A stretch of DNA of 64,000 nt from Pelomonas dachongensis (GCF_043555865.1 NZ_JBIGHY010000001.1:806001-870000), one strand, 5' to 3'; shown: positions 35,743-45,150, counted from the stretch's first letter. The notes: generated from the letters alone by a model not told the origin. Made by a program: numbers and translations.

Positions 35743-36132
35743 CTACGGCACCATCTCCGTCATCTGCCCCGGCATCGCAAAGCTGACCACGCCGGCATAG
35801 GCGCACATCAGCTTGGAGGTGTTGTTCAGCACCGGCAGGTTGGCCAGCATCACCGTCGGCGCGCCGGGCGTCCACGGGGCCGGGAACACTGGCACGCAAG
35901 GCATGGGCGTCAGCACGCCCAGGGCGGCGGCGGTGGCTGCGGCCACCGTCGGGTTGCTCGGGCTGCTGCACATGCCGAACGGCGGGATGTTCACCATGGG
36001 GATGTTGTCCATGATGTTGGCCGCCGCCATGTTGCTGGTCATCATCTTGTTCTTGGGCAGCACATTGAGCGTGCTGGGCGCGACGCCGAAGGTGCAGTTC
36101 ATCATCGCGCCGGTGCAGCAGTGTTGGGGCAT
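35743..36132 (-). CDS. PAAR-like spike-tip protein (DUF4280 family)
   Basis: The 129-residue product has the family features: a cysteine-rich start (MPQHCCTGAMMNCTFG), PSTLNVLPKNK, NIPPFGMCSSPSNP near residue 50, and TPMPCVPVFPAPWTPGAP near 75. PAAR and PAAR-like proteins form the sharp tip on the VgrG spike and can carry effectors. This one is the short form with no toxin domain. It lies 13 bases behind the phosphatase gene and is the last gene of its operon. Confidence 0.88.
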   Translation of the reverse strand: MPQHCCTGAMMNCTFGVAPSTLNVLPKNKMMTSNMAAANIMDNIPMVNIPPFGMCSSPSNPTVAAATAAALGVLTPMPCVPVFPAPWTPGAPTVMLANLPVLNNTSKLMCAYAGVVSFAMPGQMTEMVP

Positions 36133-36145
36133 GACGGAGACTCCT

Positions 36146-36895
36146 TCAGTCGGCGCCCAGCCACAGGGCCAGCGCGGTGTAGTTGTCGTGCCGCGGCGCG
36201 TCGACAGCCGCCAGGCGCACGCGCTCGCCGAGGTCGTTCAGCCAGGCCTGCGGGTCGGGGGCGGTGGCCAGCGCGGTAGCGATCTCGCCGTCGGGCACCC
36301 ATTCCCACAGGCCGTCGGTGCACAGCATCAGCGCCTCGCGGCCGGCCAGCGGCCAGGGTGTCTGTGACACGCTGATCTGCAGGTCGCTGCCCTGCGTGCC
36401 GAGCGCCGAGTAAAGCTCACTGCGCTTGGGATGGTTGCGCGCGCCGGCTTCGTCCAGCAGGCCTGCGTCCATCAGCGACTGCACCAGGCTGTGGTCGCGT
36501 GTGCGCTGCTGCATCTTGCCGTCGCGGAAGGCGTAGAAGCGCGAGTCGCCGCAGTGGCCCCACAGCGCGTGGCGCTCCTGCAGGTCGATGGACAGCACCA
36601 CGACGGTCGAGTGCATGTTGCGCAGCTGCGGATTGGCCGCGCGCTGGGCCAGCAGCTCGCGGTTGGTGTCCAGCAGCAAAGCCTCCAGCAGCTGCGGGTG
36701 GTGGGCCGGCCGGGCCGCATAGCCTTGCAGCACGTGGCTGACCGCCAGCTTGGACGCAACGTCTCCGCCGCCATGGCCGCCGGCGCCATCGGCCAGCACG
36801 CAGCACAGATAGCGCTCGGAGTGCCAGTGGCCGCAGGCGTCCTCGTTGTAGTCGCGGCCACCGCGTTCCGACATCAATGCCAGCTCGATATGCAC
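36146..36895 (-). CDS. PP2C-type serine/threonine phosphatase (PppA/Stp1 type)
   Basis: The 249-residue product has the PP2C metal-binding motifs in order: DYNED near residue 13, LADGAGGHGGGD near 34, WGHCGDSRFYAF near 112, MLCTDGLWEW near 184, and RHDNYTALAL near the end. In T6SS loci such a phosphatase opposes the PpkA kinase acting on the FHA protein. The start is GTG at 36895 with AAAGGA 4 bases before it; the ATG further upstream lies inside tagH and is rejected. Both kinase (58830-60647) and FHA gene (36921-38750) are present in the window. Confidence 0.9.
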   Translation of the reverse strand: MHIELALMSERGGRDYNEDACGHWHSERYLCCVLADGAGGHGGGDVASKLAVSHVLQGYAARPAHHPQLLEALLLDTNRELLAQRAANPQLRNMHSTVVVLSIDLQERHALWGHCGDSRFYAFRDGKMQQRTRDHSLVQSLMDAGLLDEAGARNHPKRSELYSALGTQGSDLQISVSQTPWPLAGREALMLCTDGLWEWVPDGEIATALATAPDPQAWLNDLGERVRLAAVDAPRHDNYTALALWLGAD

Positions 36896-36920
36896 AGCGT
36901 CCTTTCGTTTTTTCGTAGTC

Positions 36921-38750
36921 TCAATGCGTCTCTGTGTGGAGCGCATCGAGTTGCGCCTCGTAAGCGCGTAGGAATTCGCGCCCGAAGACCTGATGGAAGT
37001 CGTCCGACAGCTCGCCAGCGATCTGCTGGTACTCCTGCTGGAACACCGACCACAGCTGCGCCTTGCGCGCCGCCGGCAGCAGGCTGGACAGCACGGACTT
37101 CTGCGTCAGCCGCGCCTCCAGCGAGGCCGGGTCGAAGCGCGTCAGCAGGCCCTCCAGCGCGGCCCGCATGCCGGCCAGGAAGGCCAGCTGGTGGGCGCGC
37201 AGGTCGTCGAAGGCGTCGCGCATCGCGCGCTGCGGCTCGATGAAGCCGCGCACGTGGGGGCCCAGCAGGTGACCCAGCGCGACCTCGGCGGTGGGAGAGA
37301 ACTTCAGCGGGTTGTTCTCCTTGGCGACGATCATGGTCGCCTCGGCACGCACCTCACGCTTCAGCGCCGCGCGTGCGACCAGCAGGTCCACCGTGCCGCG
37401 CGCGGACTCGTGGATCAGCTGGCCAAGCAGGCGCATGAACTCCGGCGTCAGCCCGCCCGCCGGCAGGTTGGGCAGGCCCAGGCCTTCGCGGAAGGCCGCC
37501 AGCAGCGCGGCCTGGTCGGCCGGCACGGTGGCCGACGTGGCCGGTGCCGTCGCCGGTGCGGGCAGGGCCACGGGCGGCGGCGCGCTCGGCGACAGGGGCG
37601 GCATCGGCGAGACGGTGATCTCCGACTGCGCTGCGGGCGCCGCCACTGGCACCGGTGCGGCCGGTGGCGCCTCCGGCTTACGGCCGGCGCGGATGATGGT
37701 GCGGCCCTCGCCGGCGCCATCGGGGTTCCACGACACGACCGCGCCCGAAAGCGTCTCCGACGGGTCCAGCTTGTTCAGCGCCGCCATGGGGTTGGCGGGC
37801 GGTGGCACGACCGGCGGTTGCGCCACCGGGAGACTGGGCGGCAGGAAGGGCCGGTTCAGCTCGGACGTTGTATCGGGGAGTGCCTGGCCGGCACCGGCCG
37901 GCAACATGCCCAGCGCCTTCAGCGGGTCGCTGTGGCTGGCCATGTTGGGCTGGGCGATGGCCTCGCCCAGCAGCGACTGCGCCAGCGGGTTGCTGCTGGT
38001 CGGCGTGGGCGCGCCCAGACCGAACAGCGCGTCCAGCGAATCGCCGCCCGCGCCCAGTCCGCCGGGTGAGCCGGGCAGGTCGGGGATCAGCGGCGCAGGT
38101 GCGCCGGCGCCGAAGTCCAGGCCGAGCGCGCGCGCTCCGACCGAACCGGCAGCGGCCGGGGCATTGCGAGGCGCGGGCGGTGCGGCGAACGGGTCCCAGT
38201 CCGCCGGGATGCCGCCGCCGAAGGATGCCGCTGGCGCGGCCGGTGGCGGCGGTGCAAACGCCGGTGCAAACGCCGGTGCGGCGGGGTGGGGCTGGGGTTG
38301 CGGCGGGGGCGGCGCGCTGCCCAGCAGGCCCAGCGGGTCGATGGGCGGGCCGCGGCGCACGCCGGGCTGCGTGGCCGGGTGGGCCGGCGCCAGGCCGAAG
38401 AAGTCGGCGAACGGGTCGCTGGCGCCGGAGGCGGCGGACGCGACCTCGACGTTCAGCACATAGCCGCCGATCTGCAGGTGGTCGCCGGGCTTGATGCTGG
38501 CCTCGACGCCCTTGCCCAGCGGCTGGCCGTTGACGCTGATCGGGTTGCTGCCCTGGTCCACGATCGCAAAGCCGGTGCTGGCGCGGAACAGCACGCGGGC
38601 ATGCACGCGCGACACGGTGCGCTCGGGGTCGGGAAGCACCAGCTGGTTGGTGTCGGCGCGCCCGATGTCGCCGCCCAGCTCGTCGAACTGCGCGGACAGG
38701 GGCTGGCTCAGGGGCTGGCCGTTGTAGGTGGTGACGTGGAGGCGGATCAT
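36921..38750 (-). CDS. tagH: T6SS-associated FHA-domain protein TagH
   Basis: The 609-residue product has an N-terminal FHA domain (about 1-105; DIGRADTNQLVLPDPERTVS, SRVHARV, NPISVNGQPL) that binds phosphothreonine. A long Pro/Ala linker follows (about 110-430, with FGGGIPADWDPFAAPPAP and similar runs), and a C-terminal TagH domain (about 435-600). In other bacteria the FHA protein is the substrate of PpkA and switches the T6SS on. The ATG at 38750 follows the previous gene by 24 bases. Confidence 0.92.
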   Translation of the reverse strand: MIRLHVTTYNGQPLSQPLSAQFDELGGDIGRADTNQLVLPDPERTVSRVHARVLFRASTGFAIVDQGSNPISVNGQPLGKGVEASIKPGDHLQIGGYVLNVEVASAASGASDPFADFFGLAPAHPATQPGVRRGPPIDPLGLLGSAPPPPQPQPHPAAPAFAPAFAPPPPAAPAASFGGGIPADWDPFAAPPAPRNAPAAAGSVGARALGLDFGAGAPAPLIPDLPGSPGGLGAGGDSLDALFGLGAPTPTSSNPLAQSLLGEAIAQPNMASHSDPLKALGMLPAGAGQALPDTTSELNRPFLPPSLPVAQPPVVPPPANPMAALNKLDPSETLSGAVVSWNPDGAGEGRTIIRAGRKPEAPPAAPVPVAAPAAQSEITVSPMPPLSPSAPPPVALPAPATAPATSATVPADQAALLAAFREGLGLPNLPAGGLTPEFMRLLGQLIHESARGTVDLLVARAALKREVRAEATMIVAKENNPLKFSPTAEVALGHLLGPHVRGFIEPQRAMRDAFDDLRAHQLAFLAGMRAALEGLLTRFDPASLEARLTQKSVLSSLLPAARKAQLWSVFQQEYQQIAGELSDDFHQVFGREFLRAYEAQLDALHTETH

Positions 38751-38774
38751 GGCTGCGAGTGTCGATGCGGATGG

Positions 38775-39677
38775 TCAGCGCAAAACGTAGACCTTGCCTT
38801 CGATCAAGGTCAGCCGCAAGGGCCAGGCTATGTTGGGCTGCGTGTCATCGTTCAGCGTGGACAGCGCGGGTGCGCCGAGCGGGTTCAGGCACTCCAGCAG
38901 CCGCCCGCCGGCCACGCTGCGCAGCAGCAGCGTCTCTGCGGTGGGCGGCTGCAGCGTGGCGAGTGTGCCGCCCTGCCACAGCCGCTGCACCTGATCGCGC
39001 AGCGCGGCGGTGCCATGGCCGACGGGGCGCTGGTAGGCGTGGTCCAGCTCTTCCAGCTTGAGCCGGCAGACGGCAAGCAGCGTGTCCGGGTTGCCGCGCG
39101 ACAGGTCGAACGCGATGCGCTGCAGCGCGGCCAGCACGGTGTGGCGGTCCTGCGGGCCGGGGTTCAGCGCCGGCGCGTCCATCCAGCGCCAGCGCGGGAA
39201 ACCGACCGGCAGCTCTAGGTCCTGATGCTGCAGCGTGGGCGCGTCGAAGCTGTCGCCTTCCTCGACTGCCCAGTTCACATCCGCCAGCACGCGCACGGCC
39301 TCGTCGGCCAGGCTCTTGCCGTTGCGCAGCAGCACGAGGCGCGCGCGCGCCTGCGCCGGCCGCGACGCCATGCGCGGCTGCCGCGGCGCATCGGGCGCGG
39401 CCATGGCTTGTGCGAGCGGCGGCGGCGCGACGACCAAGCTGATGCGGTTGCTCCCGTTCTGCAGGTACTCGTGCACGGTGACCGACTGGCTGCCGGCGCC
39501 GGGCGGCAGCGCCAGCACCGGCACGCCGTTGACCAGCACCTCGACCGGCTCGCCGCTGGTCTGCACGTGGAGGCACATGAGGCGGTCCATCAGCGCCGCC
39601 CGGCCGCCCGAAGGCATTGATGCGACCCCTCGGGGGGCAGTGAATGGAATGAGCGTCGGGGCAGCATGTTCAGCCAC
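38775..39677 (-). CDS. Unrecognised 300-residue T6SS-cluster protein
   Basis: No family is recognised. The N-terminal half has a beta-strand region with VNGVPVLALPPGAGSQSVTV, the C-terminal half is alpha-helical (RDQVQRLWQGGTLATLQPPT). It has no signal peptide or membrane segment. The GTG start overlaps the end of the 39670-41439 gene by 8 bases, so the two are translated together. Position in a vgrG-DUF4123-two unknowns-tagH series suggests an effector, an effector adaptor or an immunity protein. Confidence 0.68.
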   Translation of the reverse strand: MAEHAAPTLIPFTAPRGVASMPSGGRAALMDRLMCLHVQTSGEPVEVLVNGVPVLALPPGAGSQSVTVHEYLQNGSNRISLVVAPPPLAQAMAAPDAPRQPRMASRPAQARARLVLLRNGKSLADEAVRVLADVNWAVEEGDSFDAPTLQHQDLELPVGFPRWRWMDAPALNPGPQDRHTVLAALQRIAFDLSRGNPDTLLAVCRLKLEELDHAYQRPVGHGTAALRDQVQRLWQGGTLATLQPPTAETLLLRSVAGGRLLECLNPLGAPALSTLNDDTQPNIAWPLRLTLIEGKVYVLR

Positions 39678-41439
39678 CTGTCCAGTCGATCAGCGTCAGT
39701 GCCGGCAGCAGCTCGCGGCGCTGGCGCTGCGTGCCGGTTAGCGGATCGTGGCGCAGCAGGTTGGTGTGCACAGACTCGATGGCCAGCTTGTAGAACCACT
39801 GCTGACCGCGGCCGTCGGGGCGCGGGCGCAGCCCGCACTCACCGACGACGGCGCCGCGCAGCGGCTCGGCCAGAGGCCCGGCCGACAGCAGCGCCGGATG
39901 GCCGGTGGCGATGGGCTCGACCCGGAGCGTGAACGGATGGCGCCACGTCGCCTTGGCCTGCGACAGGCCGTGGCCCTCGGCGGCCTCGTCGCCACGCTGG
40001 TCCAGCGTCATGCGCCAGTTGCTGCGGCCGTGCGCGCGCAGGCTGACGCGGGCGTGGCTGCCGGCCCATTCCATCGAGCCGGTCAGGCGCAGGTCCAGCA
40101 CCAGCGCCGCGAAGTCGATGTCGCCCTGCAGCCGCAGCGCGACGGCACTTTGGGTCGCATCGGTCTCGTCGTGCTGCCAGCCCCAGGTCAGCGCGGCCTG
40201 GCCCAGCAGCGGCGACAGTTCGGCCTCCAGCCGGCCGCTGGTGCCGACCATCTGGCGCGACCACGCGATGAACAGCTTTTCCTGCCCAGCCTGCGCCTGC
40301 GCTTGCAGGTCTTGCCAGGCTTTCAGCCAGACGGGCACCGGTTGCGGCTGGCTGTCAACCTCCAGTTGGCAGGCGGTGGTGGCGGGCGCGCCGGCCGGCG
40401 GCGCCTCCTGTGGCCACGTCAGGGGGGGCGCGGCGCCGTGGCGAACCTGCAGCAGCCGCTGGGAAGCGCTGTGCACGCGCAGCGTCATCGCCACGCGGCC
40501 CAGCGGCGCGCCGGCGTCGCGGATGCCGCAGCTGGCGATGTCCACGGTCTGCGCGTCGGGCGGCTCGCCGTGGGCGATGCCGGCGGGCGGCAGGCTGGCG
40601 TCCGGGGTCGGTGCGTGCAGCGTCAAGCTGAGGCGCGCTGTGTCGGCGCCGCGCCAGTGCAGGCGGCCGGCGCCGCTGTCGTGGCGCACCTCGGGATGCG
40701 GGCTGCCGCAGCCGCCCAGCGCGCTGATGGCCAGCTGCAGCCGCGCGCTGGCGCCACTGCCGGCGGCGCGGCTCAGCACGTCCAGCGTGCGGGGTTCTTC
40801 GAGCGGCGCGGTCAGGGTCTCGGGTGCGGTCGCCCAGGGCGGCAGCTCCGTGCGGTGCCAGTTGCCGTCGGTGCCGGCATAGGCCTGCAGCGGCTTGGGC
40901 TCGATGACGGCGAAGCGCACGGCCGCCAGGTCGCAGGCCACGGGGCGAGGCGGCGGTAGCTGGTCCAGGAAGACAGTGCGACCGCGGGCGGCCTGGGCCA
41001 GGCCAGCCTCGACGGCGGCCAGGGCCTCGTCGAAGCCGGCCACCGTCAACGTGTCGCCTAACCGGCCTGCATGGCCCGCATGCGCGGCGCGTTGCGCCAG
41101 TTCCTCGCGTGAGTGGTGCGTCAGCTGGTGCAGGCGCAGCGACGGGCTTAGCGCCGCGTCGGCGCCGATGGCCGCGGCCCATTCGAACTGCGCGCGCGTC
41201 TCGAAACGGGCGCCCCACAAGCAGCACAGCGACGCATAACGCGCCAGTTCGGCGGGCTGACGTAAGCCCAGCGCCTGGCCGCACTCCACGGCCAGTTCGA
41301 CGAAGGCGGGCCAGCGGTCCTGCAGGCGCTGCGCGACCTCCGGCCAGGCACCGCGAAGCAGTCCTTGCAGCGCCGCGGCGTCACGCCGCGACTGCAGCGC
41401 CTCGACCTGCGCCAGCTGCTCGGCGGTCAGGCTCAACAT
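39670..41439 (-). CDS. Unrecognised 589-residue T6SS-cluster protein, next to the DUF4123 chaperone
   Basis: No named family is recognised. Residues 1-110 are helical (MLSLTAEQLAQVEALQSRRD; FVELAVECGQALGLR). The rest is mainly beta, rich in Trp (QAALTWGWQHDE; SMEWAGSHARVSLRAHGRSN; WRMTL), and ends LLPALTLIDWTGG. There is no signal or membrane segment. The ATG at 41439 overlaps the stop of the DUF4123 gene (TGATG); a longer frame upstream is shadow. Being immediately behind a DUF4123 gene and a VgrG, it is a candidate cargo effector, but the short 300-residue partner could equally make the pair structural. Confidence 0.7.
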   Translation of the reverse strand: MLSLTAEQLAQVEALQSRRDAAALQGLLRGAWPEVAQRLQDRWPAFVELAVECGQALGLRQPAELARYASLCCLWGARFETRAQFEWAAAIGADAALSPSLRLHQLTHHSREELAQRAAHAGHAGRLGDTLTVAGFDEALAAVEAGLAQAARGRTVFLDQLPPPRPVACDLAAVRFAVIEPKPLQAYAGTDGNWHRTELPPWATAPETLTAPLEEPRTLDVLSRAAGSGASARLQLAISALGGCGSPHPEVRHDSGAGRLHWRGADTARLSLTLHAPTPDASLPPAGIAHGEPPDAQTVDIASCGIRDAGAPLGRVAMTLRVHSASQRLLQVRHGAAPPLTWPQEAPPAGAPATTACQLEVDSQPQPVPVWLKAWQDLQAQAQAGQEKLFIAWSRQMVGTSGRLEAELSPLLGQAALTWGWQHDETDATQSAVALRLQGDIDFAALVLDLRLTGSMEWAGSHARVSLRAHGRSNWRMTLDQRGDEAAEGHGLSQAKATWRHPFTLRVEPIATGHPALLSAGPLAEPLRGAVVGECGLRPRPDGRGQQWFYKLAIESVHTNLLRHDPLTGTQRQRRELLPALTLIDWTGG

Positions 41440-41981
41440 CACGCCACCCGCTCGCGCACCTGGCGATCCAGCACGCCGCTGCGCAGCTGCCACCAGGTCC
41501 AGCGTTTGGCACCGGGCTCGACGAGCTGCTGGCCGGCCGCGAAGAAACCGTCCAGCTGCGAGGGCGCCAGGCCCGGCAGCAGCAGCGCCAGCAGCTCGTG
41601 GTCCCACCAGCGCCAGGGGCGGCGACGGCCGTCCGGGCCGCGCACCTCGGCGAGGTCGCGGCTGTGCTCACGCATGGCCAGCAGCGGCCGCGAGGACGTC
41701 ATCAGCACGCCCCAGCCCTCGTAGGCGGTGCAGGCCTCGCCCACCAGCCAAGTGGTGAAGTCTGACTCGGGCTGCAGTTCCACGATGTAGGCGGCGCGCG
41801 CTGCGGCGTCGGGCGACATTGCGCCGCGCTGCAGGCAGTCCCAGCCCACCGCCCGGGCGGCCTGCAACCGCGCCGGCAGGCCGGCGACGATGCCGCCGTC
41901 GATGACGGCATGCACCCGAGCGTCAGGCTGGTTCCACAGCGCTGGCCGGATCTGGGCCGTGGCCAGCGCGGCACCGTTCAA
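41439..41981 (-). CDS. DUF4123-domain T6SS effector chaperone (Tap/Tec type)
   Basis: The 180-residue product fits the DUF4123 adaptor family: an N-terminal HAVIDGGIVAGLPARLQAAR, the segment AAYIVELQPESDFTTWLVGE, and the C-terminal WRWWDHELLALLLPGLAPSQ. DUF4123 proteins load effectors on VgrG. The start is TTG at 41981, overlapping the vgrG stop by four bases (TTGA); the protein starts MNGAALATAQIRPALW from it. The next gene starts inside its stop codon. Confidence 0.83.
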   Translation of the reverse strand: MNGAALATAQIRPALWNQPDARVHAVIDGGIVAGLPARLQAARAVGWDCLQRGAMSPDAAARAAYIVELQPESDFTTWLVGEACTAYEGWGVLMTSSRPLLAMREHSRDLAEVRGPDGRRRPWRWWDHELLALLLPGLAPSQLDGFFAAGQQLVEPGAKRWTWWQLRSGVLDRQVRERVA

Positions 41982-44953
41982 GCCTCGCCTCCGCCACGGT
42001 CGGGCTCCGGCTCGGGCGGCGCATCGGCAGCCGCTGCAGCTTGCGCCGCAGCGTCGGCCTCCGCCTGTTTGGCGGCGGCATAGGCAGCCTCGGATGCGGC
42101 CACGGCTTGCTCGACGGTCTGCGTCGACAGCTCGGCCGCTGCCGCGGCCTCGGCGGCTTTGGCCGCCGCGTAGGCGGCTTCGGAGTCGACCACCTGGGCT
42201 TGCGCAGCATTCTCCGCCTGGGCGGCGGCCTCGGCGGCGCGCGCGGCCTTCTCGACGGCGACGTTGTCGACAGTTTCCGCCTGCGCCGCGCTCTGCGCCT
42301 GGGCGACGTCCTCGGCAGCGCGTGCGTCGGACTCCGTCGCCGCGCTCTCGTCCATGATCGCTTCTTTGACGGCCTGGATTTCCTCTTCGGTCAGCGGTGG
42401 GGGTTCGCCTGCCTTGGCAGCCTCATAGGCGGCCTCGGAATCGGCCAGTGTCTTCTCCATGCCGGCCACATCGCCCGGGGCGGGCTCGTCCTCTTCGCGC
42501 ATGCCCGCCTGCGGCTGGGCCAGGCCCATGGCCACCGCGCCTCCGGCCGCCAGCGCGGCGGCGCCCGCGGCCAGTGCGGCGGCGCGTGCAGCGGAGATGC
42601 CGCTCGGACCCGCCATCGCGGCGGCACCGACGAGCCCGCCCGGGGCTGCGGCGCCGGTGGCGCCGGCTGTAGCGCTGGCAGCCGGCGGGGTAGCGGCGGC
42701 CTCGTCCTTCAGCGGGTCCTCGAACAGCTTGTCGTAGTCCTCGGCCTTGGCGGGAGTCAACTCTTCGAGGTTCTTGGCTTCCTCCGGCGCCTTGGGTTCG
42801 GCGGCAGCCGCGCTCTCGGCGCTGCCGGCAGAGCCGCCACCGCCGCCGCAGTTCACCTTGACCAGCGGCCCGTCGATGGTGACGCCCGCCGGACCCAGCG
42901 TGATGACAGAGCCGCCGCAAACGATCTTGATGCCGGCCGAGGCCTCCAGCACGATCTCGGCGCTGCCCTTGGCCTTCACGTTGATGCCTTCCATCAGCAG
43001 GTCGGCGGTGGCTTTGAGCGACAGCTTGGCGCCGGCTTCGGCGACCAGGTTGCCGGTGGTCTTGATGTTGCCGGCCGCGCCGCTCTGCAGCTTGATGTCG
43101 CCGCCCGCCTTGAGGTCGGCCTTGCCGGTCACGTCCAGCCCGTAGTCGGCGCCGACCTGGGTGTTGAAGTCCTTCTCCAGCTTCAGCTGGTAGGTGGCGG
43201 CGCCGGTGGTGAAGATGTCGCCGGCGACCTTGGTGTGCAGGTCCTTGCCGAGGTCGTGCATGACGTCCTTGCCGACGTTCACGTACCAGTTCTCGCCGAC
43301 CACTTCCTTGCGGGTGAGCTTGACCTTCTTGGTCTCATTCATCTCGATCCAGTCGAACACGTCTTCCTTGACGTGGCGATGGAAGTTCTTCTGCGACTGC
43401 AGCCAGACGTACTCGCTGCCTTTCTTGTCGTCGAAGCGCAGCTCGTGGCGCTCGTCGGCCGCGCCGTCCTTGGTGGACTGGGTGCGCCAGCCGCTGATGT
43501 CGGCATTGGCCGGCAGCGGGTAGGTGGGCGTGTTGACGTCGTTGTGCACCGAGCCGGTGATCAGCGGCCGGTCGGGGTCGCCGCCGAGGAAGCTGACCAC
43601 CACCTCGTGACCCACGCGCGGAATCATCCACAGCCCCATGCCCTTGCCGGCCCAGGGCTGGGACAGGCGGATGTAGCAGGAGCTGTTTTCGTCCTTCTTG
43701 CCGAGGCGGTCCCAGTGGAACTGCACCTTGATGCGGCCGTGCTTGTCGCAGTCGACCTCGGTGCCCGACTTGCCGACCACGATCGCCGTCTGCGGGCCGT
43801 ACATGACGGGCCGCGGCGTGCTGCGCTGCGGGCGGAAGGGGTTGCCGCCCGTGGAGATGCACATGATGTGGGCGAGCAGGCCGTCACGGCGGTTCGCCAC
43901 GTTCTTCAGGTCCTCGATGGCCTCGTGGTCGCCGAACTCGGCGCTGAAGTTCATGCTGACGACGAGGTAGGTGTCGTCGTCCGAGGGGGTCAGCGCGTCT
44001 TCCAGTTCGAAGGTGGTGCCGACCTCCAGGTCGTTGCAGTTGGTGGTGCCGGTGAACACCTGCTGAAGCGATTGCAGCTCCTCCAGCCGGATCTTGGCCA
44101 CGCGCGCGGCTGCGGTGGCGGCCGGCTGCGTGGCGTCCTTGACCTGGTTCTGCACGGCGCGGGCCGGGTACTCGTAGACCTCCAGCTCGCCGCGCTTGGC
44201 GGTAGCCGCAGTCGGCAGCGCCGCCTCGCTCTGCTCGATCTTGGTGGCTGTCGCCAGGTAGTCGTGATCGCGCACCACGGCCTTCAGCGCGTGCACTTCC
44301 TCGGCCAGGTTCCAGTCAACGATGCCGGGCTTGCCGGCGTCCAGCTTGTGCGACCACGACAGCTCCTTCGTGCCCGACTTGGGCTTGTGCTTGCCCATCG
44401 CGTCCAGCATCACCAGGGTGTGCGTCGTGTCGGTGTGCTCGAAGAAGTAGTAGATGCCCACCTCTTCCAACAGCCGGCTGACGAAGTCGAAGTCCGACTC
44501 GTTGTATTGCACGCAGTACTCCAGCGGCTTGTAGACCGAGGTGTCCTGCAGGCGGAACTCGAAGTCGCTGCTGTAGGGCGTCAGCACCTCGCGGACGATG
44601 TCCCGTACATTCTTGTTCTGAAACACGCGGGAGTTGCGCGTCTGCGTGGCGAACCACAGCCATGGCCGCATGACGATGCGGAAGGACTCGAAGCGGCCGT
44701 AGCGCTCGCCGCGCTGGGCCTCCATGACGAAGCCGTTGAAGTGACGCTTGGCGCCGTGCTCGATGGTGACGTTGGCGCGCGTGCCGACGAGCTTGTGCAG
44801 GTTGATGGTCTCGCGCACGCCCAGCAGGCTGATGTTGCCCACCAGGTCGACCCGCCACTCCGGCACCGCGCCGAGCTGCTCCTTGCCCTCCATGCGAAGT
44901 ACCAGCAGCTTGTCACCACCCAGCGTGGTGGTGATGGACATCACACTAGACAT
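41978..44953 (-). CDS. vgrG: T6SS spike protein VgrG (TssI) with long C-terminal extension
   Basis: The 991-residue product has the gp27-like part (about 1-390; RFESFRIVMRPWLWFATQTR, SDFDFVSRLLEEVGIYYFFE), the gp5-like OB region (GKSGTEVDCDKHGRIKVQFH; DRLGKKDENSSCYIRLSQPW) and the C-terminal beta-helix spike. About 295 further residues follow from about 695. These hold an Ala/Gly hydrophobic stretch (GGLVGAAAMAGPSGISAARA and onward) and coiled-coil Ala/Glu repeats with three copies of SEAAY-x-AAK. This is longer than a plain VgrG (600-750 residues). The extension has no recognised enzyme domain. The start ATG at 44953 is next to repeat A. Confidence 0.94.
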   Translation of the reverse strand: MSSVMSITTTLGGDKLLVLRMEGKEQLGAVPEWRVDLVGNISLLGVRETINLHKLVGTRANVTIEHGAKRHFNGFVMEAQRGERYGRFESFRIVMRPWLWFATQTRNSRVFQNKNVRDIVREVLTPYSSDFEFRLQDTSVYKPLEYCVQYNESDFDFVSRLLEEVGIYYFFEHTDTTHTLVMLDAMGKHKPKSGTKELSWSHKLDAGKPGIVDWNLAEEVHALKAVVRDHDYLATATKIEQSEAALPTAATAKRGELEVYEYPARAVQNQVKDATQPAATAAARVAKIRLEELQSLQQVFTGTTNCNDLEVGTTFELEDALTPSDDDTYLVVSMNFSAEFGDHEAIEDLKNVANRRDGLLAHIMCISTGGNPFRPQRSTPRPVMYGPQTAIVVGKSGTEVDCDKHGRIKVQFHWDRLGKKDENSSCYIRLSQPWAGKGMGLWMIPRVGHEVVVSFLGGDPDRPLITGSVHNDVNTPTYPLPANADISGWRTQSTKDGAADERHELRFDDKKGSEYVWLQSQKNFHRHVKEDVFDWIEMNETKKVKLTRKEVVGENWYVNVGKDVMHDLGKDLHTKVAGDIFTTGAATYQLKLEKDFNTQVGADYGLDVTGKADLKAGGDIKLQSGAAGNIKTTGNLVAEAGAKLSLKATADLLMEGINVKAKGSAEIVLEASAGIKIVCGGSVITLGPAGVTIDGPLVKVNCGGGGGSAGSAESAAAAEPKAPEEAKNLEELTPAKAEDYDKLFEDPLKDEAAATPPAASATAGATGAAAPGGLVGAAAMAGPSGISAARAAALAAGAAALAAGGAVAMGLAQPQAGMREEDEPAPGDVAGMEKTLADSEAAYEAAKAGEPPPLTEEEIQAVKEAIMDESAATESDARAAEDVAQAQSAAQAETVDNVAVEKAARAAEAAAQAENAAQAQVVDSEAAYAAAKAAEAAAAAELSTQTVEQAVAASEAAYAAAKQAEADAAAQAAAAADAPPEPEPDRGGGEA

Positions 44954-44984
44954 CTGTTGACCTCTCGTCCAAGGTGTGCCTTGT

Positions 44985-45150
44985 CCGGTCCCTCAAGGGG
45001 ACGGCGATGCTCGCGGCATCGAGCCGCAAGCACATCGCCAGACGGGCCGGCTTGGCGAACTGGAGTCGGACACAAGCAGTCCCTGCGGACTGCTTGTGCG
45101 TACGACAGGCCAAGGGCCTCTGGCCCTTGGCAGCCCGGCGCTCGGCCCGA
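44985..45150 (-). repeat. Dispersed palindromic intergenic repeat, copy A (with insertion)
   Basis: Copy A of a roughly 95-bp repeat found three times in the T6SS operon. Shared core (read on +): CCGGTCC, GGCGATGC, GGCATCGAGCCG, AAGCACATCGCC, GGGCCGGCTTGG, then CAGCCCGGCGCTCGGCCCG. It has an internal dyad (GCGATGC-type and CATCGC-type arms). This copy carries about 75 extra bases (45056-45130) with two hairpins (ACAAGCAGTCC/GGACTGCTTGT and GCCAAGGGCC/GGCCCTTGGC). It lies between vgrG and clpV. Confidence 0.8.
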
